Source: Nannochloropsis oceanica (lineage: Eukaryota; Sar; Eustigmatophyceae; Eustigmatales; Monodopsidaceae). Taken from it: a stretch of 64,000 nucleotides of DNA. The stretch is taken from the NCBI GenBank assembly GCA_004519485.1, contig CP038129.1, positions 310,001 through 374,000 on the forward strand, in the 5' to 3' direction. The notes under the pieces are model-generated. The model saw nothing but the letters and a program-made list of their open reading frames with translations. It did no database searches and was not told where the DNA came from. Positions 25,465-36,456 of the stretch are shown in pieces; within the stretch, counting starts at the first letter, position 1, and each line of letters opens with the position of its first letter. The translations under genes were made by a program, and so were the position numbers.

Positions 25465-26545
25465 ATGAAGAAGAATAATGCACCCAAAAGCATAGGAAAG
25501 ACCGCTGCTTTCATTTTAACCTTCATCATGGTCTATATCTTCCTATCACACGGCGAGAGCGTGCTCATGAATTTTTTTCAAACAAGTGGTCATGCCAAGG
25601 AGGGTACCCACCTATTTGGTGGTACTGACTACAAATTACCTTTTCCTGTGTACTATATCAACATGAATGGCAGCGAAGATCGTCGGCAGCGTACTGAACT
25701 CCTCTTTGGGAACTTATGGGATCTTCGACGGAGTCCGGCGGTAGCAGGGAGTGATTCAGAAGCTTTAATGGAGCTCATGGGTGTGGATAATTATCAGCGA
25801 ACCGCCAACTACATTCAGCATGAGAGATATGATGATGAAGATGTGGCGTGGAACGAAGCTGGATGCACGTTGTCCCATTTGAACACTATCCGGAAGGCAT
25901 ATTTGGATAGCAATGAGGTGGTCATGGTTATGGAGGACGATGTATCGCCAGCTTTGATGTGAGTTGGTCTCATTTTGTAACGATGCATTCGCAAATTTCT
26001 CTCCTTATCTTCATCACACGACCATCTTATATCTCATATCATGCGGATACAGGCCGTTTTGGTCATCGTCCATAGTCGACCTCATAAATGAGGCCGATAG
26101 GATGAACTCTTCTACTCCCTGGCACTTGATCCAAGCAGGATGGACTTGGGAAAAGGATAAGGAGATCTATATTAAAAATCGTCCCCACCCAGGACGGCAA
26201 CTAGTACAGGAACGGTTTCAATGGGGACTTTTTGCGTATATTATAAATAGACGCGGGATGGAGACGTTCTTAGATGCCTATTTCTCCGACAGATCCCCGA
26301 CAGGCTTGATCCGCCACTTAAACGTGGGTGAAGTGGCTGAAAACTACTTTAATATATTAGAGACCAGCATCTACGTTGCTCTTCCTTCTTTATTTGTCAT
26401 TCACGGGGGCGAAAGCACTATTGCTGGTGGACACGAGCATCGCATGCATATTCATCTCCGCTCTAATAGCGTTCACACACAGGAAACCTTGCGGCTCATG
26501 GTTGAGCGCCTCAGAAATGAAAACATAGGACAAGAGAATCGTTAA
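25465..26545 (+). CDS. GT25-family glycosyltransferase, type II membrane protein
   Basis: Two exons, 25465-25958 and 26053-26545, joined in phase 2 (GTGAGT donor, ATACAG acceptor), give about 328 residues. The start MKKNNAPKSIGK precedes a signal-anchor (AAFILTFIMVYIFLSH). The GT25 signatures follow: PFPVYYINMNGSEDRR, LRRSPAVAGSD, EAGCTLSHLNTIRKAY and VVMVMEDDVSP, where EDD is the family's metal/donor motif. Exon 2 adds PFWSSSIVDLINEAD and WHLIQAGWTW. GT25 includes bacterial LPS galactosyltransferases and animal procollagen galactosyltransferases. Which reaction occurs here is unknown. Paralogues with the same intron position lie at 34340-35539 and, truncated, at 30534-31160. A start at an earlier ATG (25390) would hide the anchor and is less likely. 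Confidence 0.78.
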
Positions 26546-27756
26546 AACTGACTTATCCTTTCTACAAGAAAGCTTCCACAGATTAAGAATGTATGAGGCA
26601 AAAAAGTCAACTGGATGTGGCCCCTTGTGTAAGTTCTCTATTAAGGAACCATGTGTACGCAACCCAAAATACTTGGATACCTTGAGTTGGCGTTTCTAGT
26701 CGCCAAGAAAAAATCAAAAAATGCAATTCTTCGTTGAACTTACTAGAAAAGAAACAATGTTCAGAATCACTGCTCACAAGGGAAAAAGCACTAACTTCGA
26801 ATTTGGATAGGGAAAGGGGAAGGAGGAGAAGAAGGTAGGAGGAGGCCGGTCCCCTTGAACATCTTGATACTGGTACGAAGGCCATGAAGATTGGGAGTGA
26901 CAGGAGGAAGAAGCACCTTCTCCTGGTTTTTGGCTAATTAACTATTTCAGATCAACTTGGACTCCAACCATGCTCAGTGTGTTGCTTATAAGTACATTAC
27001 ATATATGAGTGACTATTTGGTGGCAAACAGAACACCTCAGAAATATTCATAGAAAGCCTTCTTGCTGAGCGTTTCGACCCCTCGTCGTACTGTCTTCTCC
27101 TGAGTGATGTATTTATAAATTCTTTCGCATTCGAGGACGAGGCTTCTTTACTAGGTGTTAGCTTAAGGCAAGCCTAGCTTGTTCACTGTATGTTGACCCA
27201 TTTGGACCCGGCACCGGCTGGTGTATCGAGACACTCGGATGCGCGGAGGGGCGTACGGGAAGGGAATGCTGTCGTTCTATTTGTTGCTGCCTATACCTAA
27301 AGTAGTGAGATCCCCCCTTGTTGATGAGAGCTTTCTTTGCTAGCCGCTTGCTATTTCCCTTGTGTGCTAACCATACACACAATGCGCTCGTCACACAAGG
27401 TTTGCTGTAAGATATACCATCTGCTGCACTTGCCGCTAGAATTCCCATACATATGTTCTTGTACGCGTGCGGGACAGTGATTAATGTCGCCCTCTCCTTC
27501 GGGGCCAACAAGTCGCCTGGTTTTGCCGCACTGACATACGTTGACAACCATGGGTGAGCAACGTCTCCCAGCGGCGCATCATGGCCTTCATCATGCATCA
27601 TGGCCTTCATCATGGTGCTCGAAAAGATACGTTTAATTTAGATAAGGGCAAAGACGTGGTCTTGCTCAAGGACCAAACAGATATTCGCTATTCATAGACA
27701 AGGAGATGACTCTGTCTCTACTCGAATCCAGAGAGGGGCACCGGGTATTGATATTT
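26546..27756. other. Intergenic, no gene seen
   Basis: A 151-codon minus ORF (27158-27613) has no recognised domain. A CATCATGGCCTTCATCATG direct repeat lies at about 27577-27612. Confidence 0.4.
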
Positions 27757-28137
27757 CGGGTACCCAAAAAAACCCGGGTAAATACCCGGGTAAAACCCCA
27801 CCCGAGTAAGTATTTCCAACTGGGTACCCAAGTGACCTGGGCACCTGGAATAACAGTTGTGGGAAATGAGAGGAAAGGAAAGGAGAGGTGGAAATGAAAA
27901 GGAAGGCGAGAAGAGAAGGGACTGGACGCTTTTGTTATACGCGTTTCCAAGTAACTCAGCGCGAAGAGGAATCTATGTAGGGGGGCTCTGGCATCCGATT
28001 TCCCCACTCATATTCCCTCCATCTGATCTCTTCCTCACACACACCCTCCAACGGGTTTCCCCGGGTAGACGTCTGGACAACCCAGGTCTCCCCGGGTAGG
28101 AGAAATGCTACCCGGTGCCCATGCCTGCTCGAACCGA
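27757..28137 (+). repeat. Dispersed repeat A, copy 2
   Basis: Homologous to 10885-11240 and, in pieces, to 31190-31970. It opens with several CCCGGGTA palindromes and GGGTACCCA, has a purine-rich middle, and closes with GTAGACGTCTGGACAACCCA and GAGAAATGCTACCCGGTGCC. The final 70 bp also begin the 3.1-kb tandem duplication. Confidence 0.75.
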
Positions 28138-28235
28138 ACATTTTTATACGTATGGCTCAAGATGTAGACCCACATAATGGGATGCCTGAGCGACGATGAG
28201 GTATAAATGTCATCAAACTCTTTTTCTTATCACAC

Positions 28236-28692
28236 GGCCTATACAGAAAGTTATGTACGTTTTTCGCTCTTTTTACTTTTTTTGGATTTTAATCACCATC
28301 ACGAGCCTTGCCACCGACATGATTGCATCTACTTCTATCATAATGTGAGCACCAAAATAAGCCCGCCCTGCGTGACGGGAAAGCTGCCGGCATCAGGCCC
28401 ATTTCCGCGGGACGATGACGCCATCCCGCTCTGAAGAAGCCGCTCCTTTGGCTGCCGGTCATCCCGCGCCAACGAGTTGAACTGATACCGGCAGCTTCCC
28501 CGTGCCGGTCATCGCGCGCCAACGAGTGGAACTGATGCCGGCAGCCACCCCGTCACGCAGGGCGGGCTTATTTTGGTGCTCACATTATGATAGAAGTAGA
28601 AGCAATCATGTCGGTGGCAAGGCTTGTGATGGTGATTAAAATCCCAAAAAAGTAAAAAGAGCAAAAAACGTACATAACTTTCTGTATAGGCC
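28236..28692. repeat. Foldback element, copy 3
   Basis: It opens GGCCTATACAGAAAGTTATG and closes CATAACTTTCTGTATAGGCC. The arms are nearly perfect inverted repeats of about 140 bp around a centre of smaller inverted modules (GCCGGCATCAG, CCAACGAGT). Confidence 0.9.
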
Positions 28693-29424
28693 GTACGGCT
28701 TATCTTATTTGTGGTGTTTTTGTTTTATTATTGCGCGCTTCGCGCTATTTGTTTGTTGAAGGATCTAAGAGGGCTGTATGTCATGTTCAGGAGTGAAATG
28801 TGCTCTTGAAAGTTCTTCACTTCGGGATTTAAACTCAAATCTGGGCGCAAAGGATTCTATGCCCACAGATCGGGAGGCCGGACTTCGACGTCCTGAAATA
28901 AATAACGATGTTTCATTGATACTATTTCTCTCCAAAGCAATCCATGGTTCACTTTGTAAATACATCTTGTTTCTCAAATTGGCTGATGTATGCTGGACCT
29001 GATTCCTTCTTTAACCATCTCATCAGTAATCATCGGACTCGAATCATATTTCCTGCTCACAAAGGCAAAAATATCGACTGCCAGTCCCTCTTATACTGCA
29101 GTCATATAGACATCCGTTGGATCACTAACCCGAAGACGTCCGTCCTTTCTCATGGCAGATCCAATACGGCCGAAGGGAAAAATCAATTCAGCTTGTACAC
29201 CACGACTGTCTTTGCTTAGATCTTTATAATAATATGTAAGTGCTTGAGTAGACTGATGATCAAGCGTCTTAAAAAACTTTCCTAAGACGAAGGGCACAAA
29301 AACTCTTCTGAATTGTTTGCACGTCCACGGTCTTTGTTTTGTAGTAATCTTCATCCCCTGTCTTCATTCTAAAGTCTCATTAATACAGTAATACTCACCC
29401 ATTTTCTTGGTCTTCTAAAACAGA

Positions 29425-30396
29425 ATGCCTTATTCCAAATACAAAGAAAAGTACACCCATAAGAGGCGAGTTTCCTCACCGATGGTTATGATCAGGGTTT
29501 GGATGGTTTCTATGGCAATGATCGCTGGCGTCATTTTAATAGCATTCATAACCAAATATCCGAATGAAGCGTTCTACCTTGGTGATGAAGGTCGCATTCG
29601 CCAAGCGACTCCTCCTTCACGTGCTCCAGTCCATACCAAGCTTGTGTTTGTGACGGCCTGGATCGATCTGGGACCCGAACATACGGAAAAGACGCCGGCT
29701 TCGAGGCTAGAACACTTTCAAAGACTGGCTACAAGCGGTATTTCTTTGTTTGTATTTGCCAGCCCTACTTATATTGCTATCATGGAGGAAGTCCGGACCC
29801 AGTTCCCCAACATTGTCGGGCTACAGTCTGTGGAAATGGAGGACCTTCAGTCAGTGCAAACCATTAGGTCTTTTACTGACTTGAGACTCCCTACCGTTTT
29901 GACCAAGATAAAGGACACGCACGGCTATCTTGAGCTCATGCTAGCAAAAATCGACTTCGTCTACCAAGCTCTCGCTTATACGGACGCAACCCACCTTGCA
30001 TGGATAGACTTTAGTATAGCCCATGTATTTGATGATTCAGTTAATGCTCTGGAAGCATTACAAGACTTGCAGCAGAGGGATCTCGTGCCTTCCCTTCTTA
30101 CATTCCCTGTTATCTGGGATCGCTCCGGTATCAATATGGAGGAACTGATCCAACGAGTCAACTGGCGATTTGCCGGGAGTTTATTTATGGGCGATAGAAG
30201 ATCTTTGGAACAGTGGTATAACTTGTGCTCCGACACCCTCAAGTTATTCCTTTCCCAGACTCAAACGCTTGTGTGGGAGGTAAATTTCTGGGCATGGCTT
30301 GAAAATGTCTATCCTAACTCATTTCACCCGCAGGTGTACACATCAGATCATGACAACAGTCTCGTAGCAATCCCGCCCACTTTAGATCTTTTTTGA
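29425..30396 (+). CDS. HtrL/YibB (WlaTC)-like glycosyltransferase, copy 1
   Basis: Single exon of 323 residues beginning MPYSKYKEKYTHKRRV. Residues about 20-42 (MVMIRVWMVSMAMIAGVILIAF) are a signal-anchor. The lumenal part follows the HtrL_YibB/WlaTC family: LVFVTAWIDLGPEH, LEHFQRLA, LFVFASPTYIAIMEE, YLELMLAKIDFVYQAL, THLAWIDFSIAHVF and GSLFMGDRR. Bacterial WlaTC-type members sit in lipooligosaccharide loci. The enzyme is probably a Golgi sugar transferase; donor and acceptor are unknown. It converges on a GT25 3' fragment 137 bp downstream. Protein and DNA are identical, as far as I can see, to the copy at 33231-34202. Confidence 0.7.
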   Translation: MPYSKYKEKYTHKRRVSSPMVMIRVWMVSMAMIAGVILIAFITKYPNEAFYLGDEGRIRQATPPSRAPVHTKLVFVTAWIDLGPEHTEKTPASRLEHFQRLATSGISLFVFASPTYIAIMEEVRTQFPNIVGLQSVEMEDLQSVQTIRSFTDLRLPTVLTKIKDTHGYLELMLAKIDFVYQALAYTDATHLAWIDFSIAHVFDDSVNALEALQDLQQRDLVPSLLTFPVIWDRSGINMEELIQRVNWRFAGSLFMGDRRSLEQWYNLCSDTLKLFLSQTQTLVWEVNFWAWLENVYPNSFHPQVYTSDHDNSLVAIPPTLDLF

Positions 30397-30533
30397 CGAT
30401 GGCAGAATGATTTGTACGTGGGAAACAGAAACAAACAAACACACAAATGAGCTACAAGAGCAATGTAGAAGGAACTCGTATTTTCTTTGTTATGGCATTT
30501 GGACTGTTTCACAGAGCCCAAGTGGTCCATTGC

Positions 30534-31160
30534 TCACTCTAGGTTTTCCTTGGAGATGAGCTTTTCCTTTTTCATCTCATGAAAAAGGTCAAAGGTGGTC
30601 TTGATGTGGATACTGTTCGACTCTCGATGGCTTGATAAGCGTCGTTGGCTTTCTTCTCCTACAGAAATGGTAGTATCAGATCCCTCAATAGTGAAAAACG
30701 AGGGCATAGCAACATAGAGATTCGAAATAGCACCGTAAATGTAGAGCTCTGCTTGGTCGCCCCCTTTTCGAAGGCGAATCTGCCCGGTCTCTGTTCTGTC
30801 AGTGAAGTAGGCATTGAGGATTTTTCCCATTCCTCCCTTGGAAATGACATACGCTGAGGTGCCGAATTGAAATCGTGTTTGTAACAGATGACGGTCTGGA
30901 CCAAAATTATGCGCATCTCGATCATATAAGGTCTCATCCATGCCCCAAATCCAAGCCATCTGAACCATGTCCCACGTGCCAGCTGAATAGTTTCCTGCCT
31001 CGTTGATAACGTCGACGAGTGAGTTCGTCCAAAATGGCCTACAGGTGGTGTGAATGAAATGTGCATGTAAGGACAAGAAGAAAGAATGCAAATCAGCCAT
31101 CCCACGCGTACTAACATGAGTAACGGGGTGATATCATCTTCTACAATCATGGCAATTTCG
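30534..31160 (-). pseudogene. 5'-truncated GT25 gene
   Basis: This is the last exon (30534-31038) and the end of the middle exon (31116-31160) of the GT25 gene that is complete at 34340-35539. The middle exon stops at the edge of the tandem duplication, just after the EDD motif region, so the signal-anchor and the first GT25 blocks are absent. The conserved coding DNA reflects recent duplication rather than selection. Confidence 0.8.
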
Positions 31161-31189
31161 CTCTTCGAACCCGGTGGCGGGCATGTGCG

Positions 31190-31395
31190 AGGAATTGATC
31201 CGGTGGAATGGGTTTGGGTGGAGGAACTGGATACCAGGGCCCCCCCACATGAGCTACTCTTCGTATCGTATGCCTTGCCAAATCAAAAGCTTCCAGTCCC
31301 TTCTCTTCCCGACTTCCTTTTCATTTCCCCCTCCCCTTTCCTTTTCAATCGTTTTCCCTCAATTGTTATTTCGGGTACCCAGGTAACTTAGGTAG
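31190..31395 (-). repeat. Dispersed repeat A fragment, inverted
   Basis: Read on the minus strand it matches repeat A from the GGGTACCC end through the purine-rich tract to TGTGCGAGGAATTGATCC. A further inverted piece lies at 31566-31612, beyond the half foldback element. Confidence 0.65.
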
Positions 31396-31428
31396 ATCTA
31401 ATCACGCGGTCACTTTCTTATCTTACAT

Positions 31429-31560
31429 GACGGGCTTATTTTGGTGCTCACATTATGATAGAAGTAGAAGCAATCATGTCGGTGGCAAGGCTCGTGATGG
31501 TGATTAAGACTCAAAAAAAGTAAAAAGAGCAAAAAACGTACATAACTTTCTGTATAGTCC
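31429..31560. repeat. Foldback element, solo right arm (copy 4)
   Basis: Only the right arm is present, from GGGCTTATTTTGGTGCTC to CATAACTTTCTGTATAG. It splits the inverted repeat A fragment. Confidence 0.85.
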
Positions 31561-31605
31561 GTACGCAGTTGGAAATCCTTACTCGGATGGGTTTTTACCC
31601 GGGTT

Positions 31606-31864
31606 TTACCGCGTATTTTATTAACATGGAACAAAGCTCTGGGTGGCAAGAGAGAATGAAGCTCGATTTCGGTAGTATATGGGACTTGCGACGAGGCCCG
31701 GCAGTGGATGGAATAGATATAGATGTCGTCCTTCATCTCATGCGTCAGACGAGTTACGACGACAATCATTCGTCTATCTCAGATGACCGGCGTCAAGTCA
31801 CCATCAACAGCGCAGAGCTTGGCTGTATGCTATCGAATCTTACAACGATAAGCCGCGCGTACCC
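31606..31864 (+). pseudogene. GT25 middle-exon fragment, opposite strand
   Basis: Encodes YFINMEQSSGWQERM, LRRGPAVDGID and SAELGCMLSNLTTISRAY, a diverged copy of the region missing from the truncated GT25 gene at 30534-31160 but on the other strand. It has no start, anchor or EDD end. It lies among broken pieces of repeat A. Confidence 0.8.
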
Positions 31865-32036
31865 GCTAGACGTCTGGACAACCCAGGTCTACCCGGGTAG
31901 GAGAAATGCTACCCGGTGCCCATGCCTGCTCGAACCGAGCATTTTTATACGTATGGCTCAAGATGTAAACCCACATAATTGGATGCCTGAGCGACGATGA
32001 GGTATAAATGTCATCAAACTCTCCTTCTTATCACAC

Positions 32037-32499
32037 GGCCTATACAGAAAGTTATGTACGTTTTTCGCTCTTTTTACTTTTTTTGGATTTTAATCACCAT
32101 CACGAGCCTTGCCACCGACACGATTGCATCTACTTCTATCATAATGTGAGCACCAAAATAAGCCCGCCCTGCGTGACGGGAAAGCTGCCGGCATCAGGCC
32201 ACTGGCATTTCCGCGGGACGATGACGCCATCCCGCTCTGAAGAAGCCGCTCCTTTGGCTGCCGGTCATCCCGCGCCAACGAGTTGAACTGATGCCGGCAG
32301 CTTCCCCGTGCCGGTCATCGCGCGCCAACGAGTGGAACTGATGCCGGCAGCCACCCCATCACGCAGGGCGGGCTTATTTTGGTGCTCACATTATGATAGA
32401 AGTAGAAGCAATCATGTCGGTGGCAAGGCTTGTGATGGTGATTAAAATCCCAAAAAAGTAAAAAGAGCAAAAAACGTACATAACTTTCTGTATAGGCCG
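32037..32499. repeat. Foldback element, copy 5
   Basis: Duplicate of copy 3 carried by the tandem duplication, with the same arms. It has 6 extra bases (ACTGGC) near 32205. Confidence 0.9.
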
Positions 32500-33230
32500 T
32501 ACGGCTTATCTTATTTGTGGTGTTTTTGTTTTATTATTGCGCGCTTCGCGCTATTTGTTTGTTGAAGGATCTAAGAGGGCTGTATGTCATGTTCAGGAGT
32601 GAAATATGCTCTTGAAAGTTCTTCACTTCGGGATTTAAACTCAAATCTGGGCGCAAAGGATTCTATGCCCACTGATCGGGAGGCCGGACTTCGACGTCCT
32701 GAAATAAATAACGATGTTTCATTGATACTATTTCTCTCCAAAGCAATCCATGGTTCACTTTGTAAATACATCTTGTTTCTCAAATTGGCTGATGGATGCT
32801 GGACCTGATTCCTTCTTTAACCATCTCATCAGTATTCATCGGACTCGAATCATATTTCCTGCTCACAAAGGCAAAAACATCGACTGCCAGTCCCTCTTAT
32901 ACTGCAGTCATATAGACATCCGTTGGATCACTAACCCGAAGACGTCCGTCCTTTCTCATGGCAGATCCAATACGGCCGAAGGGAAAAATCAATTCAGCTT
33001 GTACACCACGACTGTCTTTGCTTAGATCTTTATAATAATATGTAAGTGCTTGAGTAGACTGATGATCAAGCGTCTTAAAAAACTTTCCTAAGACGAAGGG
33101 CACAAAAACTCTTCTGAATTGTTTGCACGTCCACGGTCTTTGTTTTGTAATAATCTACATCCCCTGTCTTCATTCTAAAGTCTCATTAATACAGTAATAC
33201 TCACCCATTTTCTTGGTCTTCTAAAACAGA

Positions 33231-34202
33231 ATGCCTTATTCCAAATACAAAGAAAAGTACACCCATAAGAGGCGAGTTTCCTCACCGATGGTTATGATCA
33301 GGGTTTGGATGGTTTCTATGGCAATGATCGCTGGCGTCATTTTAATAGCATTCATAACCAAATATCCGAATGAAGCGTTCTACCTTGGTGATGAAGGTCG
33401 CATTCGCCAAGCGACTCCTCCTTCACGTGCTCCAGTCCATACCAAGCTTGTGTTTGTGACGGCCTGGATCGATCTGGGACCCGAACATACGGAAAAGACG
33501 CCGGCTTCGAGGCTAGAACACTTTCAAAGACTGGCTACAAGCGGTATTTCTTTGTTTGTATTTGCCAGCCCTACTTATATTGCTATCATGGAGGAAGTCC
33601 GGACCCAGTTCCCCAACATTGTCGGGCTACAGTCTGTGGAAATGGAGGACCTTCAGTCAGTGCAAACCATTAGGTCTTTTACTGACTTGAGACTCCCTAC
33701 CGTTTTGACCAAGATAAAGGACACGCACGGCTATCTTGAGCTCATGCTAGCAAAAATCGACTTCGTCTACCAAGCTCTCGCTTATACGGACGCAACCCAC
33801 CTTGCATGGATAGACTTTAGTATAGCCCATGTATTTGATGATTCAGTTAATGCTCTGGAAGCATTACAAGACTTGCAGCAGAGGGATCTCGTGCCTTCCC
33901 TTCTTACATTCCCTGTTATCTGGGATCGCTCCGGTATCAATATGGAGGAACTGATCCAACGAGTCAACTGGCGATTTGCCGGGAGTTTATTTATGGGCGA
34001 TAGAAGATCTTTGGAACAGTGGTATAACTTGTGCTCCGACACCCTCAAGTTATTCCTTTCCCAGACTCAAACGCTTGTGTGGGAGGTAAATTTCTGGGCA
34101 TGGCTTGAAAATGTCTATCCTAACTCATTTCACCCGCAGGTGTACACATCAGATCATGACAACAGTCTCGTAGCAATCCCGCCCACTTTAGATCTTTTTT
34201 GA
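33231..34202 (+). CDS. HtrL/YibB (WlaTC)-like glycosyltransferase, copy 2
   Basis: The 323-residue product is the same as that of 29425-30396 and carries the same signal-anchor and WlaTC blocks (WIDLGPEH, AKIDFVYQAL, AWIDFSIAHVF). Upstream DNA, including the conserved 28.7-29.4 kb block, is duplicated too, so both copies should share regulation. It converges on the complete GT25 gene with 137 bp between stop codons, an arrangement that may favour overlapping 3' untranslated regions. Confidence 0.7.
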   Translation: MPYSKYKEKYTHKRRVSSPMVMIRVWMVSMAMIAGVILIAFITKYPNEAFYLGDEGRIRQATPPSRAPVHTKLVFVTAWIDLGPEHTEKTPASRLEHFQRLATSGISLFVFASPTYIAIMEEVRTQFPNIVGLQSVEMEDLQSVQTIRSFTDLRLPTVLTKIKDTHGYLELMLAKIDFVYQALAYTDATHLAWIDFSIAHVFDDSVNALEALQDLQQRDLVPSLLTFPVIWDRSGINMEELIQRVNWRFAGSLFMGDRRSLEQWYNLCSDTLKLFLSQTQTLVWEVNFWAWLENVYPNSFHPQVYTSDHDNSLVAIPPTLDLF

Positions 34203-34339
34203 CGATGGCAGAATGATTTGTACGTGGGAAACAGAAACAAACAAACACACAAATGAGCTACAAGAGCAATGTAGAAGGAACTCGTATTTTCTTTGTTATG
34301 GCATTTGGACTGTTTCACAGAGCCCAAGTGGTCCATTGC

Positions 34340-35539
34340 TCACTCTAGGTTTTCCTTGGAGATGAGCTTTTCCTTTTTCATCTCATGAAAAAGGTCAAAG
34401 GTGGTCTTGATGTGGATACTGTTCGACTCTCGATGGCTTGATAAGCGTCGTTGGCTTTCTTCTCCTACAGAAATGGTAGTATCAGATCCCTCAATAGTGA
34501 AAAACGAGGGCATAGCAACATAGAGATTCGAAATAGCACCGTAAATGTAGAGCTCTGCTTGGTCGCCCCCTTTTCGAAGGCGAATCTGCCCGGTCTCTGT
34601 TCTGTCAGTGAAGTAGGCATTGAGGATTTTTCCCATTCCTCCCTTGGAAATGACATACGCTGAGGTGCCGAATTGAAATCGTGTTTGTAACAGATGACGG
34701 TCTGGACCAAAATTATGCGCATCTCGATCATATAAGGTCTCATCCATGCCCCAAATCCAAGCCATCTGAACCATGTCCCACGTGCCAGCTGAATAGTTTC
34801 CTGCCTCGTTGATAACGTCGACGAGTGAGTTCGTCCAAAATGGCCTACAGGTGGTGTGAATGAAATGTGCATGTAAGGACAAGAAGAAAGAATGCAAATC
34901 AGCCATCCCACGCGTACTAACATGAGTAACGGGGTGATATCATCTTCTACAATCATGGCAATCTCGTTCCCTTCGAGGTACGCGCGCCTTATCGCTGTAA
35001 GATGTGATAGCACACAGCCAAGCTCTGCGCCGTTGATGGTGCCTTGACGCCTGTCGTCTGAGATAGACGAATGAATATCGTCGTAGTTCATCCGGCCCAT
35101 GAGCTGGAGGACGATATCTATATCCATTCCATCCACGGCCGGACTTCTTCGCAAGTCCCATATACCACCGAAATCGAGCTCCATTCTCTCTCGCCGCCCA
35201 GAGCTTTGCTCCATGTTAATATAATACACTGGGAAGGGAAGTTCATAGTTAATATGACCAGCGAAAAGGGTAAGATCTGGTCTGTGGGTTTCGGTGATTG
35301 ATTAGGTACGGGCAGACATTTTGAAAGCTGGAGTATCATCTTTCGTCGTACCTCAATTGAGAACACCGTCTTTCAGAAAATTGTTGTAGTGCCACCAGGA
35401 ACAAGGTCCATGAGAAGGATAAAATGAGAAATGTGGTTATAAAGGTACGCGGCGTAAACAGAAGGATCGATGACGCCGTATTTGGCAAATGGCGGGGATG
35501 CGCTTTGAGTCCTAACATGGTCATCTTGTTTTCACTCAA
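34340..35539 (-). CDS. GT25-family glycosyltransferase, complete paralogue (three exons)
   Basis: Minus-strand exons 35352-35539, 34922-35281 and 34340-34844 give about 350 residues with matching phases. Donors are GTACGA and GTTAGT; acceptors end CCCACAG and CTGTAG. Exon 1 (from MSENKMTMLGLK) supplies the signal-anchor FITTFLILSFSWTLFLVAL. Exon 2 holds LFAGHINYELPFPVYYIN, LRRSPAVDGMD, GAELGCVLSHLTAIRRAY and AMIVEDDITP with the catalytic EDD. Exon 3 starts MPFWTNSLVDVINEAG. The second intron matches the intron of the 25.4-kb paralogue in position; the first intron is extra. A Golgi transferase with a GT25 fold is well supported. Galactose transfer to collagen-like or lipid-linked acceptors is only an analogy. 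Confidence 0.78.
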
Positions 35540-36456
35540 ACAGCAAGTATATCTATACCCACTGCGAGGCCTTTACGAGGGTCGAATATGCCCCTAAATA
35601 CGTAGTAGGAGTCAGATTCAAAATCCAAACTAGCTTCAATATTGATTTCTCATTCACTTTCACATCAATATATTAAGATAAAGCGGGTGGGGAAAGGGGG
35701 GGCGGGTTTTCTATATACCCCTCAGAACACGTACGCACTCTGCGCTACTCATATATTTCTCCCCAGGCCAATCTAAAGCTCAAAAAGCAATAATCAAAGA
35801 TAATTTGCCATAAGTAATTGTGGTAAAACTAAATGTCCAGACATTCATTGATTGCACGGGTCGAGAATTTCGTAACTCTATTCTTGCATATGAACCCTAA
35901 TCCTTTGCCACTGGTTGAACAATTACCACAGGTACACAGCAGGTACCTATTCAGCTGTCAGTTGTCCGAAATGACGATTGTACATTCCTATCGCTGTATT
36001 CACCTGTTTAGTTTTTTTTTATTATTTTTTTCTGCGCTCGTTATACTAAAGTCGATAGTGGCGTTCGAACCCGAGCCGAGACCGGTTGCTTCTCCCCAAT
36101 TTACTCCGGATAAGTAAAGGTCGACGGACGAACAAGAGACTTAGGAGATCAAAGCAAAATAAAGAATCAGACACGACCATTGGAATGTACATTCGTCAAA
36201 GGTTGGGTAACCATCATAGCTACTCTAACAGAGTGTAAGCTTCGATTACGTCAAGTAAGGAGTACGCCTGTGTCAAGATTTCTCCATTACCTCGAAGCTT
36301 TACACGATAGAGAGGGGAGAGGTAAAAAATAATGAAAACTGGACGAGAGAGCGGTTCGACAATAAATTTTGTCCACTTGCTTACTTGATTAGATCTCTAA
36401 TGACGGGGGGAAGTCGCGAAATGTTATAACTGGCTCACTTCACAACATCTGGTTTT
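35540..36456. other. Intergenic with an orphan signal-anchor exon
   Basis: An ORF from the ATG at 35971 to about 36113 encodes MTIVHSYRCIHLF, then a strong hydrophobic segment (SFFLLFFSALVILKSIVAF) and a Pro-rich tail, followed by a GTAAAG donor-like site. It resembles first exons of type II transferases here, but no downstream partner exon was found. Confidence 0.4.

Larger units (their letters stand above)
28067..31160 (+). repeat. Recent tandem duplication, first unit
   Basis: This unit recurs at 31867-34966 with only scattered single-base differences and one 6-bp difference inside the foldback element. It holds foldback element 3, the HtrL-like gene and the 3' part of a GT25 gene. Confidence 0.9.
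31867..34966 (+). repeat. Recent tandem duplication, second unit
   Basis: Direct repeat of 28067-31160. Its right border at 34966 falls inside the middle exon of the complete GT25 gene, showing that this unit is likely the parent and the left one the truncated copy. Confidence 0.88.

Noticed and set aside
31429-31612. LTR of a retroelement suggested by terminal duplications near repeat A
   Set aside because: No primer-binding site, polypurine tract or reverse-transcriptase coding region was found; the pieces are explained by a foldback arm and broken repeat A.
36061-36100. tRNA-like GTTCGAACC stretch
   Set aside because: No matching acceptor, D or anticodon arms around it; it falls in an ORF.
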